Source: Trametes villosa
Lineage: Eukaryota > Basidiomycota > Agaricomycetes > Polyporales > Polyporaceae
NCBI GenBank assembly: GCA_002964805.2
Contig: PUDQ02000036.1
Coordinates: 221,624 to 285,623 of the forward strand
Direction of reading: 5' to 3'
DNA: 64,000 nt
Made by a program: the position numbers and the translations under genes. Every line of letters begins with the position of its first letter. Position 1 is the stretch's first letter. Positions 31,671 through 44,974 of this stretch are shown in pieces. The notes beneath the pieces were generated by a model. That model was not told the origin of the DNA. It saw only the letters and a program-made list of their open reading frames with translations, and made no database searches.

Positions 31671-33825
31671 TACCCTTTCGATTCTGGCGCGATGTCCGCG
31701 TTTCACGTACGCACTCCTTTTTCGTTGTCCTCGGACCATAGGTTTCCTTCGCTCGTGTGCCTCCGCACATCGCCATACCCACACTCACTTTCATTCCCAT
31801 TCATATACCTTCGTCGCTCCTTCTTCGTGAACTTCGAAGCAGAACGCTAAGCGCCTTATTCCATACAGTATACCTTGTCCTGGTCCATTTATCATTGGCC
31901 TTCCTGCGCCTGTCACTTCTCGTATGGCGTATATTGCTTGGACGTTTTGCGTGCGATAGCGAACGCGTTCGTAGGTGTACCGTGTCTGTACGCGCACACT
32001 CCGTCTTCAGCCTCGCGCAAACATTCCGTACTAAAATTTTAAATGGCAGCTTACAACGAGATACTGTACGGGGACACGAACTACGCTACCCATCCTCGCC
32101 GAACACTCGAAGCGCCACGGTAACATCTCGGCGAATGTTTGCCCGCCGAGCTCGCGGTGATCGTGGATGGTTGATTTCGGGGGTGCGACTGGGGCCGGGC
32201 AGCGAGTAACGCCTGCTTGGACTGTTCACGGGGTCAGACGACGACGAGCCGCGCAGGTGCGCGAGGGCACTTGGAGACGGGCAGGGCAGGGCGATGTCGA
32301 TGTCGATTATATGGATACGAATACGGAGCCTAGCCTCCCCGCTGATGTGTAAGCGATCCCGAGAGAGGTAGGAGCTGCCGCTGGCGGTGTGCACCTCGTC
32401 CGGATGTGTTCTTTTACAGGGCTGGAGTGTTGTGGCGCAGGCGAACGTCTATAACGTTGATTACCCCGGGGTGCGGCTACGAGCAGCGAGACGATAGCTA
32501 CGGTGAAGTGGCTATACTTACACGTGCTCTGTTGTGGGTGTTACGGCTTGCTCGCAGTACCGCGGCGCTCGGCGAGGTGGGCGATTCGCGCATAAGGGTG
32601 TATACCAGTCATGATCGCCAGCAACCCGATTGCACACACCGCAGTTAGAGGCCGAGGTAGTACGAGGTGAAATCCCACAGCTATGGGAAGATGGCACCAG
32701 ATAGTAGCCGAGAGCATCAGGGAGTCACTCGCAAGGGCAGTTCGAAGTCTAGCAAAAGTGCAAGAGAAGAAAAGCCTGTGGACTCTTCAGCCACACCAGT
32801 CAAAGTCGACCCGCCCGCTACGCGCGAGCATCCTGCGGTATAGCAATCGTATCAGCTTTTTTGTGCAGACTCACACTCGCCGTACCTGCCTGAAGTCCTG
32901 AGTACTTACGTGGAAAGGATAGGGCCAGTCGGCTTGTAAGACGACCGGTCGACGTGGTCGTCGTGGTGCTGGTGCAAAATGCACAGGCGCTTGAGACTGA
33001 GCTGACCGGCGCGGCCCGGACGCCAAGTTCCGAGTTACCCCGGACGGCATGGGCGCTCAATATTCTCGGTGGTTTCTCTGAGTCGTCCACCACAACGCTC
33101 GACACGTCCTCACGCAAAGCAAATGTTTGGAACTTACTGTTTCACGCGATCTGCAGGTACAGGCTGCAACACGTACACGAAGCGTTGTGCACGAACTAGG
33201 CTTTCTTGAAGTTTTCGATACTTCGCCTAATACGCACTCGGAGTGCGACGGACTACAAGCCAGGCCTCGGCCCTCCAACGTACGTCCAGATACTTCCGAT
33301 GAATGACCTAAGCGTTTCCATAGCTTTCATCAGATATACGTAGAAATTATGATGAGCCTGCGCCGCGAGTCTCTGCGGTTCAAAGCCTCTCAAGACCCCT
33401 CCCTCGTAAGTAATGTCTGTATCGGGTTTCACCGCCATGACGCGCGATGTACATTAGATCCGAGTCCCCGCTCATGCGGATTCGAATGACCTAGTGTACG
33501 TTACTGGATATTCTGCGCTCAGAGGAGACTGATTTCATCAGTGCAGATCTATTTCTTGACCTCACTTCTCACTCGTCGAAACCGCCGCCCGAATACTATC
33601 TATCAGAAGGTTCCTGTGCGCCGTGTTGGTGTGTACTCTAGGGAAACGAAACCGCACAGGCAGGTCGACCCAAACATATCATCATCCCGTGTCCTGAAGG
33701 AGGCGCGCTCTTTTTATCCGATAATCGCGTCGTGATGTAGTGAGCAGGCGCAACATATATCTCCTGTATGTCGCTTGTAATTCCCCATTCAGGAACTCTC
33801 CGCTCGTGTATTACCCTGCCTCCAG
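31671..33825. other. Gene-poor stretch between TMR11 and the first DUF6535 gene
   Basis: About 2.2 kb without a recognisable gene. A short open frame from ATG 32691 (about 50 residues, Ser/Lys-rich) and a Thr-rich minus frame near 32818-33117 are the only items of note; neither has supporting homology. Confidence 0.4.
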
Positions 33826-36286
33826 ATGCCTGAACCCAGCTTTGGACGGTTACTTTCCGCCAACGCACCATCCCGAACGAGCCATGGTGCAGACAGTTCT
33901 GCTTCTCCAGGCCCAACGACGCCTTCAGCCAATGCAAACGGTGTCAACGAACCTGTGAGTGTCGTATTGGACTCATCCTTCCGAGTCTGACGCACGAGCA
34001 TAGCAGTGCGGTTCTCCTTGCGACACGACGGGGGAACGTCCCGATATCCCCTCAGGAATAGACTACTTGGTATGGCGCGTACACTGATATCTGGTGCTGA
34101 TGATTCACTTTGGCCCGGGTCGCCTGTTTTCAGAAGATGTACAACGAGCGCGACCAAGTGTACACATCGGAAGAGAAATCGCAGGCCTGGTCCGATGCGG
34201 CAGCTATGGTGCAGATCTACAGCGACGACTTGGTCGCGCGGTGGAACAAGGAGATCGATACCTATCTCGTCTTTGTGCGTATCCAATCCTTTCATAGGCT
34301 TGTCATCGTGCTCAACAAGTGGTATACAGGCAGGTCTATTCTCCGCCATCCTGACCGCGTTCAACGTGCAGTCGTACCTCCTACTCCAACCAGCCGCGCC
34401 TGACCCGTCTACCGCGCTTCTCCGCCGCATATCTGAGCAGCTCGGCAGCTTCACGCTTGGCCCATCCTTCATCAACTCAACCACGCCTCCGAATCCGAGT
34501 GGTGTCGTCGGTGACGCCGCTACACCACCCGTCTCGCGCTCCGCGGTATGGCTCAACGCGCTCTGGTTTTCTGGGCTCATCCTTAGCCTCGCCTCTGCGT
34601 TTGTCGGTATCCTGGTCAAGCAATGGCTCAACGAGTACACGGCCGGCGTATCAGGCACCTCGCGGCCTGCCGCCCGCCTGCGCCAACACCGGCTGAACAA
34701 CCTCAATATCTGGCGCGTCGAGAGGATCGTCGGAGCTATCCCAGTGCTGCTCCAGCTTGCGCTCGCATCATTCCTCGCGGGGATCATCCTTCTCCTGTGG
34801 ACGCTGCACACTACCGTCGCAGCGATCTCTTCGGCACTTGTTGGCGTTCTTGTCATCTTCACTGCTGCGACGACGCTTCTCCCGCTCGTCGACAGTACTT
34901 GTGTATACCTCTCACCCCAGGTGCGCGGACTCGCTTATATCTGGAGACCGCATCGCGCGATCTACTGGGCTTGCAGGCTACCGCTCGCCCCGCGCTGCGT
35001 ATGTCAGACTGTTCATCTCAGATGGGCGACGCTCCCGACCCTCGGCAATCTGCCCTCCTCCTTCCAATCCGCAGTCTCAACGCACATCAGACGCCCGGCG
35101 CACGCCATAATGAAATGGTTGGCCAATAGCCGCGCCAAACATACTCCTACGCAGACATGGCGAGGACGCGAAAGATCGACCATCTGGACGCTCAGACACG
35201 AGCTCGACAGACAGATTCTCTCCGAGGCATACAGTGCCACTCTCCATCCCGACGCCATCTCTGCCGCGACAGTGTGTCTCATGGACCTCCCCGGAAAAGA
35301 AGTTGCCCTCTACTTCCGGCAGCTTCACAGCTCCGCAATGGAGCATTTCGGCGTAGCGGAGGATCTGGCGTACGAGCGCGACCCCTTCGGATGGCGGAAC
35401 CAGCACCGGTCTCTGTGGATACATGTCCTGCTCTGCGCGCTCGCCGAGCCGGATGCTGCTCTGTCGAAGGCGGAAATGATTGCGCTGTGCGTCCACCTGG
35501 ACAACGCGGTCTGGCACCCTACTATCCGGACGACGGAGGTAGAATGGGCGGTCCTGACCTTCTGGTCGTTTATGGACTGCCTCGACGACCAGCGGACCCG
35601 TGAGCTGCTACCCTACAACGAAGACCAGCTCTCTAGGACAGCGGCACGCTTGATACACGACATCAACACCTTTGAGCTACCCACGGACGGCGCCATCGCA
35701 CTGTGGGGTGAGTACACATTAGCCACTACGCGCGATATGTGCCACACTCATTAGCCTGTTATCAGACGTGAACCACTCCTATCGGCACGTTCGCCTCAGC
35801 GGCGAGCGCCTTAGAGGGGCTTCTGCTGCCTGCACAGACTCCGCGTATAGGAGGTATCTGCATAGCCTCGTCTGGTTCTTGCAGCCCGCCCAACACGTCT
35901 TAACGAATAAACCCGTCCCTTCCGAAGATCAGCCCCTGCAAACCGCGCGCACGTACGCACGGGATGCTCTCGCCGAGCTGGGCCGTACTCTGGCGCGAAT
36001 GGCCGCCACGGAGACGACGCAATGGTACCAGGGCGACGAGGTCGGAGATGCTGACGGACTCATGGACGTCATGCAGCGCATCTCCGGGCATGTATCGCGT
36101 CTCGCGACGCTGCAATGCGTGCCAGACGACCTCATCCAAGAGCTTCACCGCATCACAGTTCTCCCAGTGAGGACGGCCCCTGCCCGAGACAACCGTCGCC
36201 CCAACCGCAGTCCAGGGGAGAACCATTGCCGCGAGTTCGCAATACTGCTCAAGGGCGCCGTCTCGTCTTTGGAAATACCGCCTTGA
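33826..36286 (+). CDS. DUF6535-domain membrane protein, copy 1
   Basis: Exons are 33826-33954, 34004-34069, 34134-34274, 34330-35707 and 35766-36286 (744 codons). The signature of this agaricomycete family is present: YSDDLVARWNKEIDTYLVF, then AGLFSAILTAFNVQSY across the third intron, WLNALWFSGLILSLASAFVG and WLNEYTAGVSGTSRPAARLR. Four hydrophobic segments follow this order (near 34330, 34540, 34740 and 34840), so it is a polytopic membrane protein with a long soluble C-terminal part. The function of DUF6535 is not known. The family is often found as local duplicates, as here. An unspliced exon 4 of 1378 nt is identical in length to that of copy 2. Confidence 0.85.
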
Positions 36287-36765
36287 TCAGGCGCAAGGTT
36301 CGTGTTCCTTTCGCATGCATATTTGTAGATGTGCGACGCTGACATCGTCTCAATAGGATACATCGGAGGCCAGCAAGACTTCCTCAGTAAGCTAACGCGA
36401 TCGAGAGACTCGCTATATTCGGAAGTACGGACAACGGATTCGCCGATAATAAGTTCGTGCCTGCCAGAGCCTCAGTTGCTCTCTGTCGCAATAGCTTGGT
36501 TGTCGCATTGTCAGCTTTCTGCTCACAGAGTGCCGGTATCACCGTACCAGAGGCGTCACGTACAAGCTTGCGTTCCCTCGAGCTCACGATGACGCACACT
36601 GGATGAGCCGTCCTCGGCCGTGTGCGCCTGAAAGCAGCAAGACACCGTGAGACGCATCCGGGGTCAATAATCGATCTCAGCATCCGATAACCTCCCTCGA
36701 GCTTTGCGGTCTTCGCTCCTACTCCAAAACTTACACCAACTCTCCTTCCACGCCATCTCCTCTCA
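36287..36765. other. Spacer between the DUF6535 copies
   Basis: 3' flank of copy 1 and promoter of copy 2. Nothing else seen. Confidence 0.5.
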
Positions 36766-39233
36766 ATGCCTGAACCACGCAAGAGAAAGACCCGGCCGGC
36801 TAACGCGCGCCGACGTGATGAATTGGTAAGTACTGTCTGCACTCCGTCTCATTCAGGATTCTGCCGACCAACGCAATCAGACAATGCCGCTTCAAGTACG
36901 GGAAATATTGAAGAAGCGACCTACGATCCCGAAAGGAGTAAATGTCTCGGTGCGTCGCATGCACGTCCGAGCGGTATAGCGAGCGGCGATTAGATATGCA
37001 ATCTACATGCTTTTCTCCGTCGGCAGAAAGCGTACGAGAGTCGTGAACAGGCCCACACGCAGGCTGAGAAAGCGAAGGCCTGGGAGGATGCGGCGGGAAT
37101 GGCGAAAACCTACAGCGATGAGATGATAGCCCGGTGGAACAAGGAGATTGACACTTACCTCGTCTTCGTACGTACTCGCTTTGCTACCATGAGACTGTGG
37201 CACCGCTGATGATGAAATGGCAAACAGGCAGGCCTGTTCTCCGCGATACTCACTGCGTTCAACGTACAATCATATGTTCTACTTCAACCGACGGCGCCGG
37301 ATCCATCTATTGTCTATCTCGACCGAATCTCTCAGCAGCTCGGAAGCTTCACGCTCAGCTCATCGTTCGTCAACTCAACAGTGCCATCAAGCTCGAGTAG
37401 CATCGTCGGGACCACTCTGCCACCCGTCCCACGATGGGCCGTATGGCTCAATGCCCTGTGGTTCTCGGGGCTAGTACTGAGCCTCACCTCGGCATCCGTC
37501 GGTATCATGGTGAAGCAATGGCTTAACGAGTATACCAGAGGCGTTTACGGCACTTCTCGGCCTGCCGCACGCGTGCGCCAGCACCGGCTGATGAACCTCC
37601 GGAGATGGCATGTTGAAGAAATCGTAGGAGCGCTACCCATGTTGCTCCAGGTCGCCCTCCTCTGCTTCCTCGCGGGGCTCCTCGTCCTTTTGTGGACCCT
37701 GCATGGTACCGTCGCTGCGATTGCATCGGTGCTTGTCGGGCTGCTCGTTGCCTTTACCGCCGTCACTGTCACCCTCCCACTATTTGACGACACCTGCGCG
37801 TACCTCTCTCCCCAGGCGCGCGCACTTGAATTTATCTGGCGGCCTGGTCACGCAATCTACTGGGCATCGAGGGTACCCTCCGTCCTTCAGAGCCGCTTGC
37901 GGCTATTCCGACATCCTATTAGGAGCGCCCTGACCCGAGTCTTGAGACGCCTCCCCTCCGTCCTTCGATCGGCCTTCCAAACATATGTCCGGCGACTAGC
38001 ACAAGGGCTACAGAAATGGTTCGCTCACAATTGCTCCTCTTACGTCCCCCGACAGACGTGGCAGGGTCGCGAGTGGACAGCGATCACGTCGATCAGAGGC
38101 TATCTGGACACACACATCCTCCTCGAGGCATACTGCTCTACTCTCCACCCTGATGCTGTCTCTACTGCCAGCGTATGTCTCATGGACCTCAACCGTCAAG
38201 ATGTGATTATCTACTTTCAACGGCTTCGCGATTCCGTTGTGCGGCATTTTGGCGATACCAAGTACTCCGAAGTCTTTGGACCCTCGAACCGGCATCAGCT
38301 TCTGTGGATGCATGTTCTTCTGTGTGCTGTCTCACAACCCGATAACGCCTTATCCAGCGAAGAGACGAGAGACTTGCAGCGCACTCTGTCTCACGCAGTC
38401 CGTGTTCCCAGTGCTACAAATGCTGAGGCGGAATGGGCGCTTCTAACGCTTTGGTCTTTGCTCCGCCACCTCGACGATGCGAGCGATGGCAGCCTGAAGA
38501 CCGGCCTGTACGACTATCCTGTGAAAGAAGCAGTACGCAAAACAATAGGATACCTGATTCAAGATCATCTTGCAGGACGGTCAGCCTCGACCACGATGAC
38601 TCGAGGTGTGTAGAAACACCCCACGTCCTCACAGGTGCAGGTCCTAACGAAAGATCACTGTTACAAGTCGTCCACCAATCATACGCATTTGTTCGCCAAT
38701 GTCGCTCACGCCTTACCGAGCCATTAGCCCCTGGGTACATCGAAGCGCGCAAGAGGTACATGAGAAGCGTCCGCTGGTTCCTCGTATGAGCCGATCGAGT
38801 CTTGGTTGACTCGGCGTCTCCCTCCGATGACCCGACCTCGGTGGACCTAAAGTGGCTCTTTGCGTACGCACGGGACGTCCTCTGCGAATGGGGGACTACG
38901 CTCTACGATATACTCATGGAACATCGGGCAGATCGCCTCCAGATGACTTTCGGCGTGGCAGGGACCGACGACCTCGAATACCCCATGAAATACCTCGCAC
39001 AAGATGCTTCTACCGCCTTGCTGCAACATCTCCCCAGCGACCTCCTATATGCCCTAATGGCGCATCCCTCTGATAGCACGGGCGGCGAACGGCGCCGTAG
39101 CCCTATAGACAACCGAGAAGCTCTCACGAGCTTCCATCTACTGTGGTTCTGTATACTGTCAAAGAAAGGCTGGCCCGACCCGGGACCCGAAACAGGGTTC
39201 GTACAGCTACTTTTTCTGCATATTTACTCGTAA
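36766..39233 (+). pseudogene. DUF6535-domain membrane protein, copy 2, with premature stop
   Basis: Exons are 36766-36825, 36857-36949, 37027-37167, 37228-38605 and 38635 onward. Exons 3 and 4 have the same lengths as in copy 1 (141 and 1378 nt), and the core motifs are intact (AGLFSAILTAFNVQSY, WLNALWFSGLVLSL, WLNEYTRGVYGTSRPAAR). In exon 5 the conserved segment RSVRWFLV is followed by an in-frame TGA at 38787-38789. The same frame then continues with recognisable C-terminal sequence (WLFAYARDVLCEWGTTLYDIL) to a stop at 39233. The encoded product would be about 608 instead of about 756 residues. It may still be a working short form, since all membrane segments precede the stop. The exon 5 acceptor has two in-phase AG choices six bases apart (38635 or 38641). 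Confidence 0.75.
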
Positions 39234-40105
39234 CATTGACGCGTGAGCTGTACCTTCAGAGACATCTTCACCATGGCAAAATCTTACCATGACGGGAAGA
39301 AAACTCCTGCTTTCCCCGATACTGCCGTCGGGTCGTCATCCACCAGCACCCCTTCTCGGTCATGGAACCAGTCTTTGGACCCAGCATATGCCAGCCCGAA
39401 CCATCCAAATGCAGTACCGCGAAGCACACCTTTCTAGGAAGATACGTCTCTTCACGCATACCTCTCCACTCCCGCTGCGCCTCGCTACTCCCTGTCCATG
39501 CACATCCCCTAGCGCTCCCGTAGCATACCCTGTCCCAAAGCCGCCGCCAATACGCAGCCCTAACCGGGCCGTAACTCATTGCTACGTTCTAAGAGACGGC
39601 AGGTCGACTTTCACAGGGAGCCACACGATCGCGTGCGCGAGCAGGCGGAAGGAAGACGGAGGACTCGACTCCACGCTCGCCTCGCAGGGATTTCGTTCTC
39701 TGACTCTTCTCATCATGCACGTTTTTCCCCTTCTGTCTTCTTCTCTTTACTACGTTTTGGCCACCGAAACCCCTTGCGTCCTTTCGACTACCGCGATACG
39801 TATCTATCCGATTCCAATGTGACTGCACCGGTTCACCCTATACATCTTGTACTGGCTCCTATGACTGTACATACGTTGCGCCGTGCTTACATTCTACTCC
39901 TGGCACTCCTTAGCCCCTAGAGTTCGGCAGTGGTAACAATGCCTGGCGAACGTTATGGGATTCCTCTACACGCCAAGGCACGCGTACTGCTAGTTCCAGG
40001 AACGTTTTGCGATGTACATTTTCCGAATTCCGCGTCTCACGATGACTCACTATATGTGTATACACGAGGTTCCGGGATCGTCATACCTACATCAGCCCAG
40101 GATAT
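39234..40105. other. Spacer between DUF6535 copy 2 and the monooxygenase
   Basis: No supported gene on either strand. Confidence 0.45.
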
Positions 40106-41991
40106 TCATGCCGCCACCGCAACGAGCGTCCCCTGAGGCCCGCCGCCCAGCTTGCTTAGCTTATCTTCTTCCTCCGCCTCGCGCGCCGCCCACACATTCG
40201 CGACCTGCTCCTATCGTCAACAAACTACACATACTCCCTGAGCAGGAAAGCGCCACTCACATTGTACCCATAGATTAAGCCACGCCCCTCTGCCTGTTGC
40301 CAATTACGCTCCGTCGTCTGCGCGACGTATTCGTCCTCCCCGATGTCTGGCGTCTCCGCCTTGATGTCCGCAACGTTGCTCGCGAACGTATCGAGCACGC
40401 CATACTGCGCCACAAGGGTTACCGTGAGCACGACGTTGGCAAGCGGCGGAATGAGGGGTAGCAAGCAGGGGACGTACGAGATCCTTGTATCGCGGCGCCC
40501 GCACGGAGTCAAACAGCTCCAGCGCGTAGCCAAGGTCGCGGTTCCGCCTACGCGCGAAGTCGATCGCGGACTTGAGCGCGTACGCGTCCTCAAACGCAAA
40601 TGCTGCGCCGGAGCCTGCACAGTTGGTCGGTCAGGTATTCATTCGTCCATTGCGGATCAGTATGTGCTAACCAAAGGCCCCAGAGAGTGCTGAGAGACGC
40701 GTCAGTGAAGATGGAGCGCCCTGAGCAATAGAAGGGGCTCACGATGCGACGCATCCCCGATCAGGGCGATACGGCCGTTATGAATGACCGACTCCAGCCG
40801 CGGCCCGCCGAACATCGCGAACTCGAGCCACGAGTCCGGCGCATCGATCACTTTCCGTAGCAACGGGCAATAGTTCTACGCTCCCTTGACCATCAGCGTC
40901 TCCCCAATGCATCGGCAATACAACGAACATACCTGGTAATGCGGCACGACCTGCTCCTTCGGAACCGTCTGCCCCCAATTGACCTTATTCCCGTGCTCCT
41001 CGGACTCAATCGCGCGGGTCGCGATCTCGAACAACCCGTTATCGAGCGGGTTCGTGTATATGTGCGTGTCGCGCGTATGCCAGAACGCGGACGCGGGCGG
41101 GATCTCGGGCAGCAGGTGCGCGACCTTCTCCTGTGGGATGAGCACGCGGTACGCGACCTTGCCCGTGTACTTGAGCTTGTGCTCCGGGAACGCGTATTGG
41201 CGCACGACCTGCAACCGCGCTCGGAAGGTTAGGTTCTGAATCAGAACGTACCTGTATGCAGGAAATCACGCACCGAGCGGATTCCGTCAGCGCCGATGAC
41301 GAGGTCGAACGGTCCGGCCTGCGTTCCGTCTGCAAACTCGAGTGTAACCCCGTCTGCGCCCTCCCGAATTTCAGTGAGCTTCTTGGAGAGCTGTACGAGC
41401 CCAGGGGGGACCTGGCTGAGAAGCGCGTTCTGGAGCTTGTACCGCTCGACGCGCACGGCCGGAGGCTTGTCCGGATCACCTACAGTATAGTCAGAATGCG
41501 GGCACTGGGCTCAGTTCCGAGGTAAGGGACGAGCGTACCATTGTGATAACGGCGGGCGAGGAGCTCTCCAGTCCTCCCGTTCCTGTGAAACGCCGTCGTA
41601 CGGTGGATCGTAGCACGCCACGTGAACTATACTCACCGATGCTCGACTAGCAGTTTCCCTTCAACAATCCGCTGCCCATACTGCTCCAATTGATCGGCGG
41701 CGCCCAGGTCCTGCAATAACCTCCAGGTATTCTCGTTCAAGCTGATTCCCTGCCCAGCGGTTTATCAGCACACACTTCTCGCATAGGACTCGAAAGAACA
41801 GCATGAGAACGAGGACTCACCGCGCCGACCTCGCGGAGCTCGCGCGCCTGATCAAACACGCTCAGCTGGACTTCGTTCCCCAGCCGCCTGAGCTGTATCG
41901 CAGCGGCGAGCCCGCCCGGGCCGGCGCCCACGATCGCAATCCGCAGGGGCTCTAGCTTGGGCTTGGAGTCGGACGCGAGGGATACAGTCAT
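40106..41991 (-). CDS. FAD-dependent aromatic monooxygenase (salicylate-hydroxylase-like)
   Basis: Multi-exon gene from ATG 41991 (MTVSLASDSKPK) to a stop at 40106-40108. The first exon has the dinucleotide-binding GxGxxG (IAIVGAGPGGLAAAIQLRRLG). A central exon carries the family's DG motif region (DLVIGADGIRSVRDFL), and a later one the second FAD motif (GRIALIGDASH). The last exon ends GGGPQGTLVAVAA. Eight or more short introns interrupt it. This is the group A flavoprotein monooxygenase layout, which uses NAD(P)H and oxygen to hydroxylate phenolic acids such as salicylate. The exact substrate cannot be inferred. No signal peptide is present, so it should be cytosolic. It is divergent from the neighbouring F-box gene with about 650 bases between them. 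Confidence 0.87.
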
Positions 41992-42636
41992 GATGTGTCG
42001 GTGTTGGTGCGATGGATCTGCGTACTGGAAGTATGAGCCCAACTACGACCTTATACAAAGGTTCGCAGTTCGATGTATCGGCCAGACCGTAGACGAATAC
42101 CGCGCTGATCAGGCGCGCTGCCGACGCCATATCGCGCTACATGGCGCCATAGATACACTGTATTAATGCGATTTGTTAGCTGAGAAATACCGTTAACGTG
42201 AGAGGACTGTCCCTCACTAAGCTATAGCGTATCTTCGTGTGTCGGATGAGCATAGCAGATGTACTGTGGATGCTGCCATGGTGGATCGAGCGAAAGAGGT
42301 GGGGGCGAAGTTACTGCTTTGCGCGTCTACATCCCGGCGTTTGCCGAGGTGTTCAGTAGCGCACGCGAGGTACCGGCGTCCGCTTTCCTTCGTACCACGA
42401 CATATAACGCGTACAAGAAGGACAGGCTGCTACGCTGAATGCTTACCCCGATTTTTGACCAAGTGTCTGACTGAAGGACTGATCCTGAAACGCGCAATCT
42501 CCTCAAGTACTCGCCCCACGGTCGAGACGCACCTCTGTCCTCGGTACGACTTGCTAAGTCATCTCTTGTCCGCAGCTACCTTGCTCTCCCTGCTTGGCTT
42601 GTATACTAGTCTGAGGACAATTTATATCCACTGTTG
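41992..42636. other. Divergent promoter region, monooxygenase and F-box gene 1
   Basis: Only short frames. It lies between two divergently transcribed genes. Confidence 0.5.
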
Positions 42637-44589
42637 ATGTACGGACAGGTCAGTATCACTCGTGTCAAGCAATCATCCTCAAAACCCGTTCGATCCAATC
42701 TAATCACATTTGAATAGGCGTATCCGACGGGCAGTAGCCTCGCCGCGAGCGTGCCGCCAGAAATTCTGCTCCAGATCTTCACGGAAAGCACACCACAACT
42801 GTACAAGTACGACCCCTCGATTATACAAGGGCCTAACTCTTCCTGGCTCCGCAAAGCCCTGCGCACGAAGAAGTCGCTTCCCCTCGTGTGCCGCGCGTGG
42901 CATGCGCCCGCGACGGAGATTCTCTACTCCGATGTCGTCCTCCGCCGCTCGGGACAAATCATTGCTCTCGCGGACACTCTGCGCACGTGCGTCGCGTCCT
43001 CGCTCTCTGAGAGCCTCACTGAGTACCGTTAATATAGTACCGCCCCAGGGACCCAGGAGCAGGGCGGATCCGCGGAACGGGACCTCGCGCCGTTGATCAG
43101 GCGCATACGGATGGACAATCTGGTCGTCCTCTCTCCGCACTCGGACGCCATCCAAGTTGACTTCGCCTACATCCTGGACCAGGCTGTACGGCTCGCGGCT
43201 TTCGAGTATCGTCCACATCCCGCATTCCCCGTCCATGACGACATCGAGCAACAGTCGTGGAACCGTGTCGAACGATTCAACCCTGGATGGATGTTCCGGT
43301 GCGCACATCTCGCTCGCGGCGACGCGCCGGAACCGCCGAACCCGGTCGCGGACGCGTTCCACGCGCGGCTGCGCTCTCCCGCGATGCGCGAGCTCGACCT
43401 GATGTCGACGGAGGAGATTCATCGTATCTGGGAGTGCAGCGAGGCGATCATCCACATCCACGACATCCTCCGCTCCGCGGCGGATAACCTCGTCACACTC
43501 AAACTAGGTATTCTTTCCATCGGCCGGTACGGCACACTCGTGGAGAGATACTCCTCGCCGCTCGTATTTACGGCTCTAGAAGAGCTCTGGTGGGGATATG
43601 AGGACATGATCATGATGGAGTATGTGCTCAAGGCGTGGGTCTTACCTCGCCTAGCGCGCCTCACGTTGCTCGCCTGTCCGCTCTTGTGGCCAGAGGCTCT
43701 GCTCAAGGTCCACGGTAGATCGCTCAAGTATCTTCACATGTATCCTGGCCGGGTGGACGAGTCGCCCGACCGAATCATGCAGCCCTTCGAAGCCTCCACG
43801 CTCGTCAGGCAATGTCCCATACTTCAGCACCTCATTCTTCCCGCCCCACCAGCTCAGCTCCTCTCTCTACAACACCCGTCTCTCTGCTACCTCGACGTTT
43901 GGTCGTCGACGACGCAGTGGATCCGGTTCGACAAGGGGCGGACTCCCGACGAGAACGTACGCGCAGCGATACTTGACGAGACGCAGTGTTCGCTCCCTGC
44001 GCTCCGCGCCGTCCGCGTGCTCCTCGCACCCGGTCCACAGCCCACTACCGTGACCATGCCGTACCATCTGCCAGCGGGGAGACATCCAGGCTGGCCAGTT
44101 GTATGCCATCCAGAGGCGCTCCTCTCGGGAAGCACAGGGGCAAGGAATGCATGCTACCGCGTCTTCTCGAGCTCCTGGGCGTTGCAGCTATCATGGGGCG
44201 TTGTGTCGCTCAGCCACCAGCGGTTCCTGCAGCAACACATACTCCCTGGGGGGAGGAAAGAAGACCACGACGCGGAAACGCAGGCGGGGCCAGCCGACGC
44301 GCCGGACGAGCTGGGACCTGACCCGGAGATGCTGCGCGCTATCTTGGAGGAACAAGGCCTCGAGTACAGCGACGCCGTCGCGGAGGCGGACTACGTGCCC
44401 CAACAGGACGAGTCTGCGTCCGAATCCGAGTCTGACATGGAGCTGTGCGATCCGGAAGAGCTGGCAGGACTCTCTCAGCCGAACCGCCGCGATGATGATG
44501 GTCGCGCTCCGCAGATAGATCGAGCGGTGGTGCTGGAGGGATTCCGGCGGGGCCTTCTTGCGGGGATGGTGTCCGATTCCGACGAGTAA
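42637..44589 (+). CDS. F-box protein 1 (paralogue of F-box protein 3)
   Basis: Exons are 42637-42648, 42718-42986 and 43038-44589 (610 codons). The first exon encodes only MYGQ. The F-box follows at about residues 14-60 (VPPEILLQIFTES ... SLPLVCRAWHAPATEILYSDVVL). The rest is a leucine-rich-like fold (MRELDLMS, LVTLKLGILSIG, LEELWWG, LARLTLLACPLL, LKYLHMYPG, LQHLILPAPP) and an acidic Ser/Glu/Asp tail. F-box proteins bring substrates to SCF (Skp1-cullin-F-box) ubiquitin ligases; the substrate is unknown. Exon 2 has the same length (269 nt) as in F-box protein 3 on the opposite strand, and the short first exon is conserved, so the two arose by duplication and inversion. A remnant of a third copy lies beside the retrotransposon. 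Confidence 0.87.
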
Positions 44590-44974
44590 GCCTTTCCTCA
44601 TGAAAGGGGTGCGCTGTTGATATCCTAACCCTTTGCACAGAGAGGAGTAGCGCTACGCGGCGAGTGGCCTGAGACATATGTTCGCACATGGAGCGCTGCA
44701 TTCCGCGAAGATGTGGCGGGCGTTGCGTACCGGAGAGTCCTCGTGCCCAGGCTGATGTACACTATTCCCATAGTCATCCCGGCTGTCCGACATCTCATAC
44801 GCCCCTCCTCCGGTGTGCTTGAACCGATTTAAGTTCTACCCATTCTGCAGACCTACCCGCCGAGCAACACAGGCATTACGACTCGACTTGCTTCGGAAAT
44901 GATGGTACAATACATCATAACCGTAACCGATCTCAACAGCACACAAGTACAGGACTTCGAGCAGGATCGGACTA
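44590..44974. other. Spacer between convergent F-box genes 1 and 2
   Basis: Converging 3' ends; no feature seen. Confidence 0.5.

Noticed and set aside
25956..41991. Secondary-metabolite cluster formed by the O-methyltransferase and the monooxygenase
   Set aside because: They lie 12 kb apart with receptor and DUF6535 genes between and no synthase, transporter or regulator in view.
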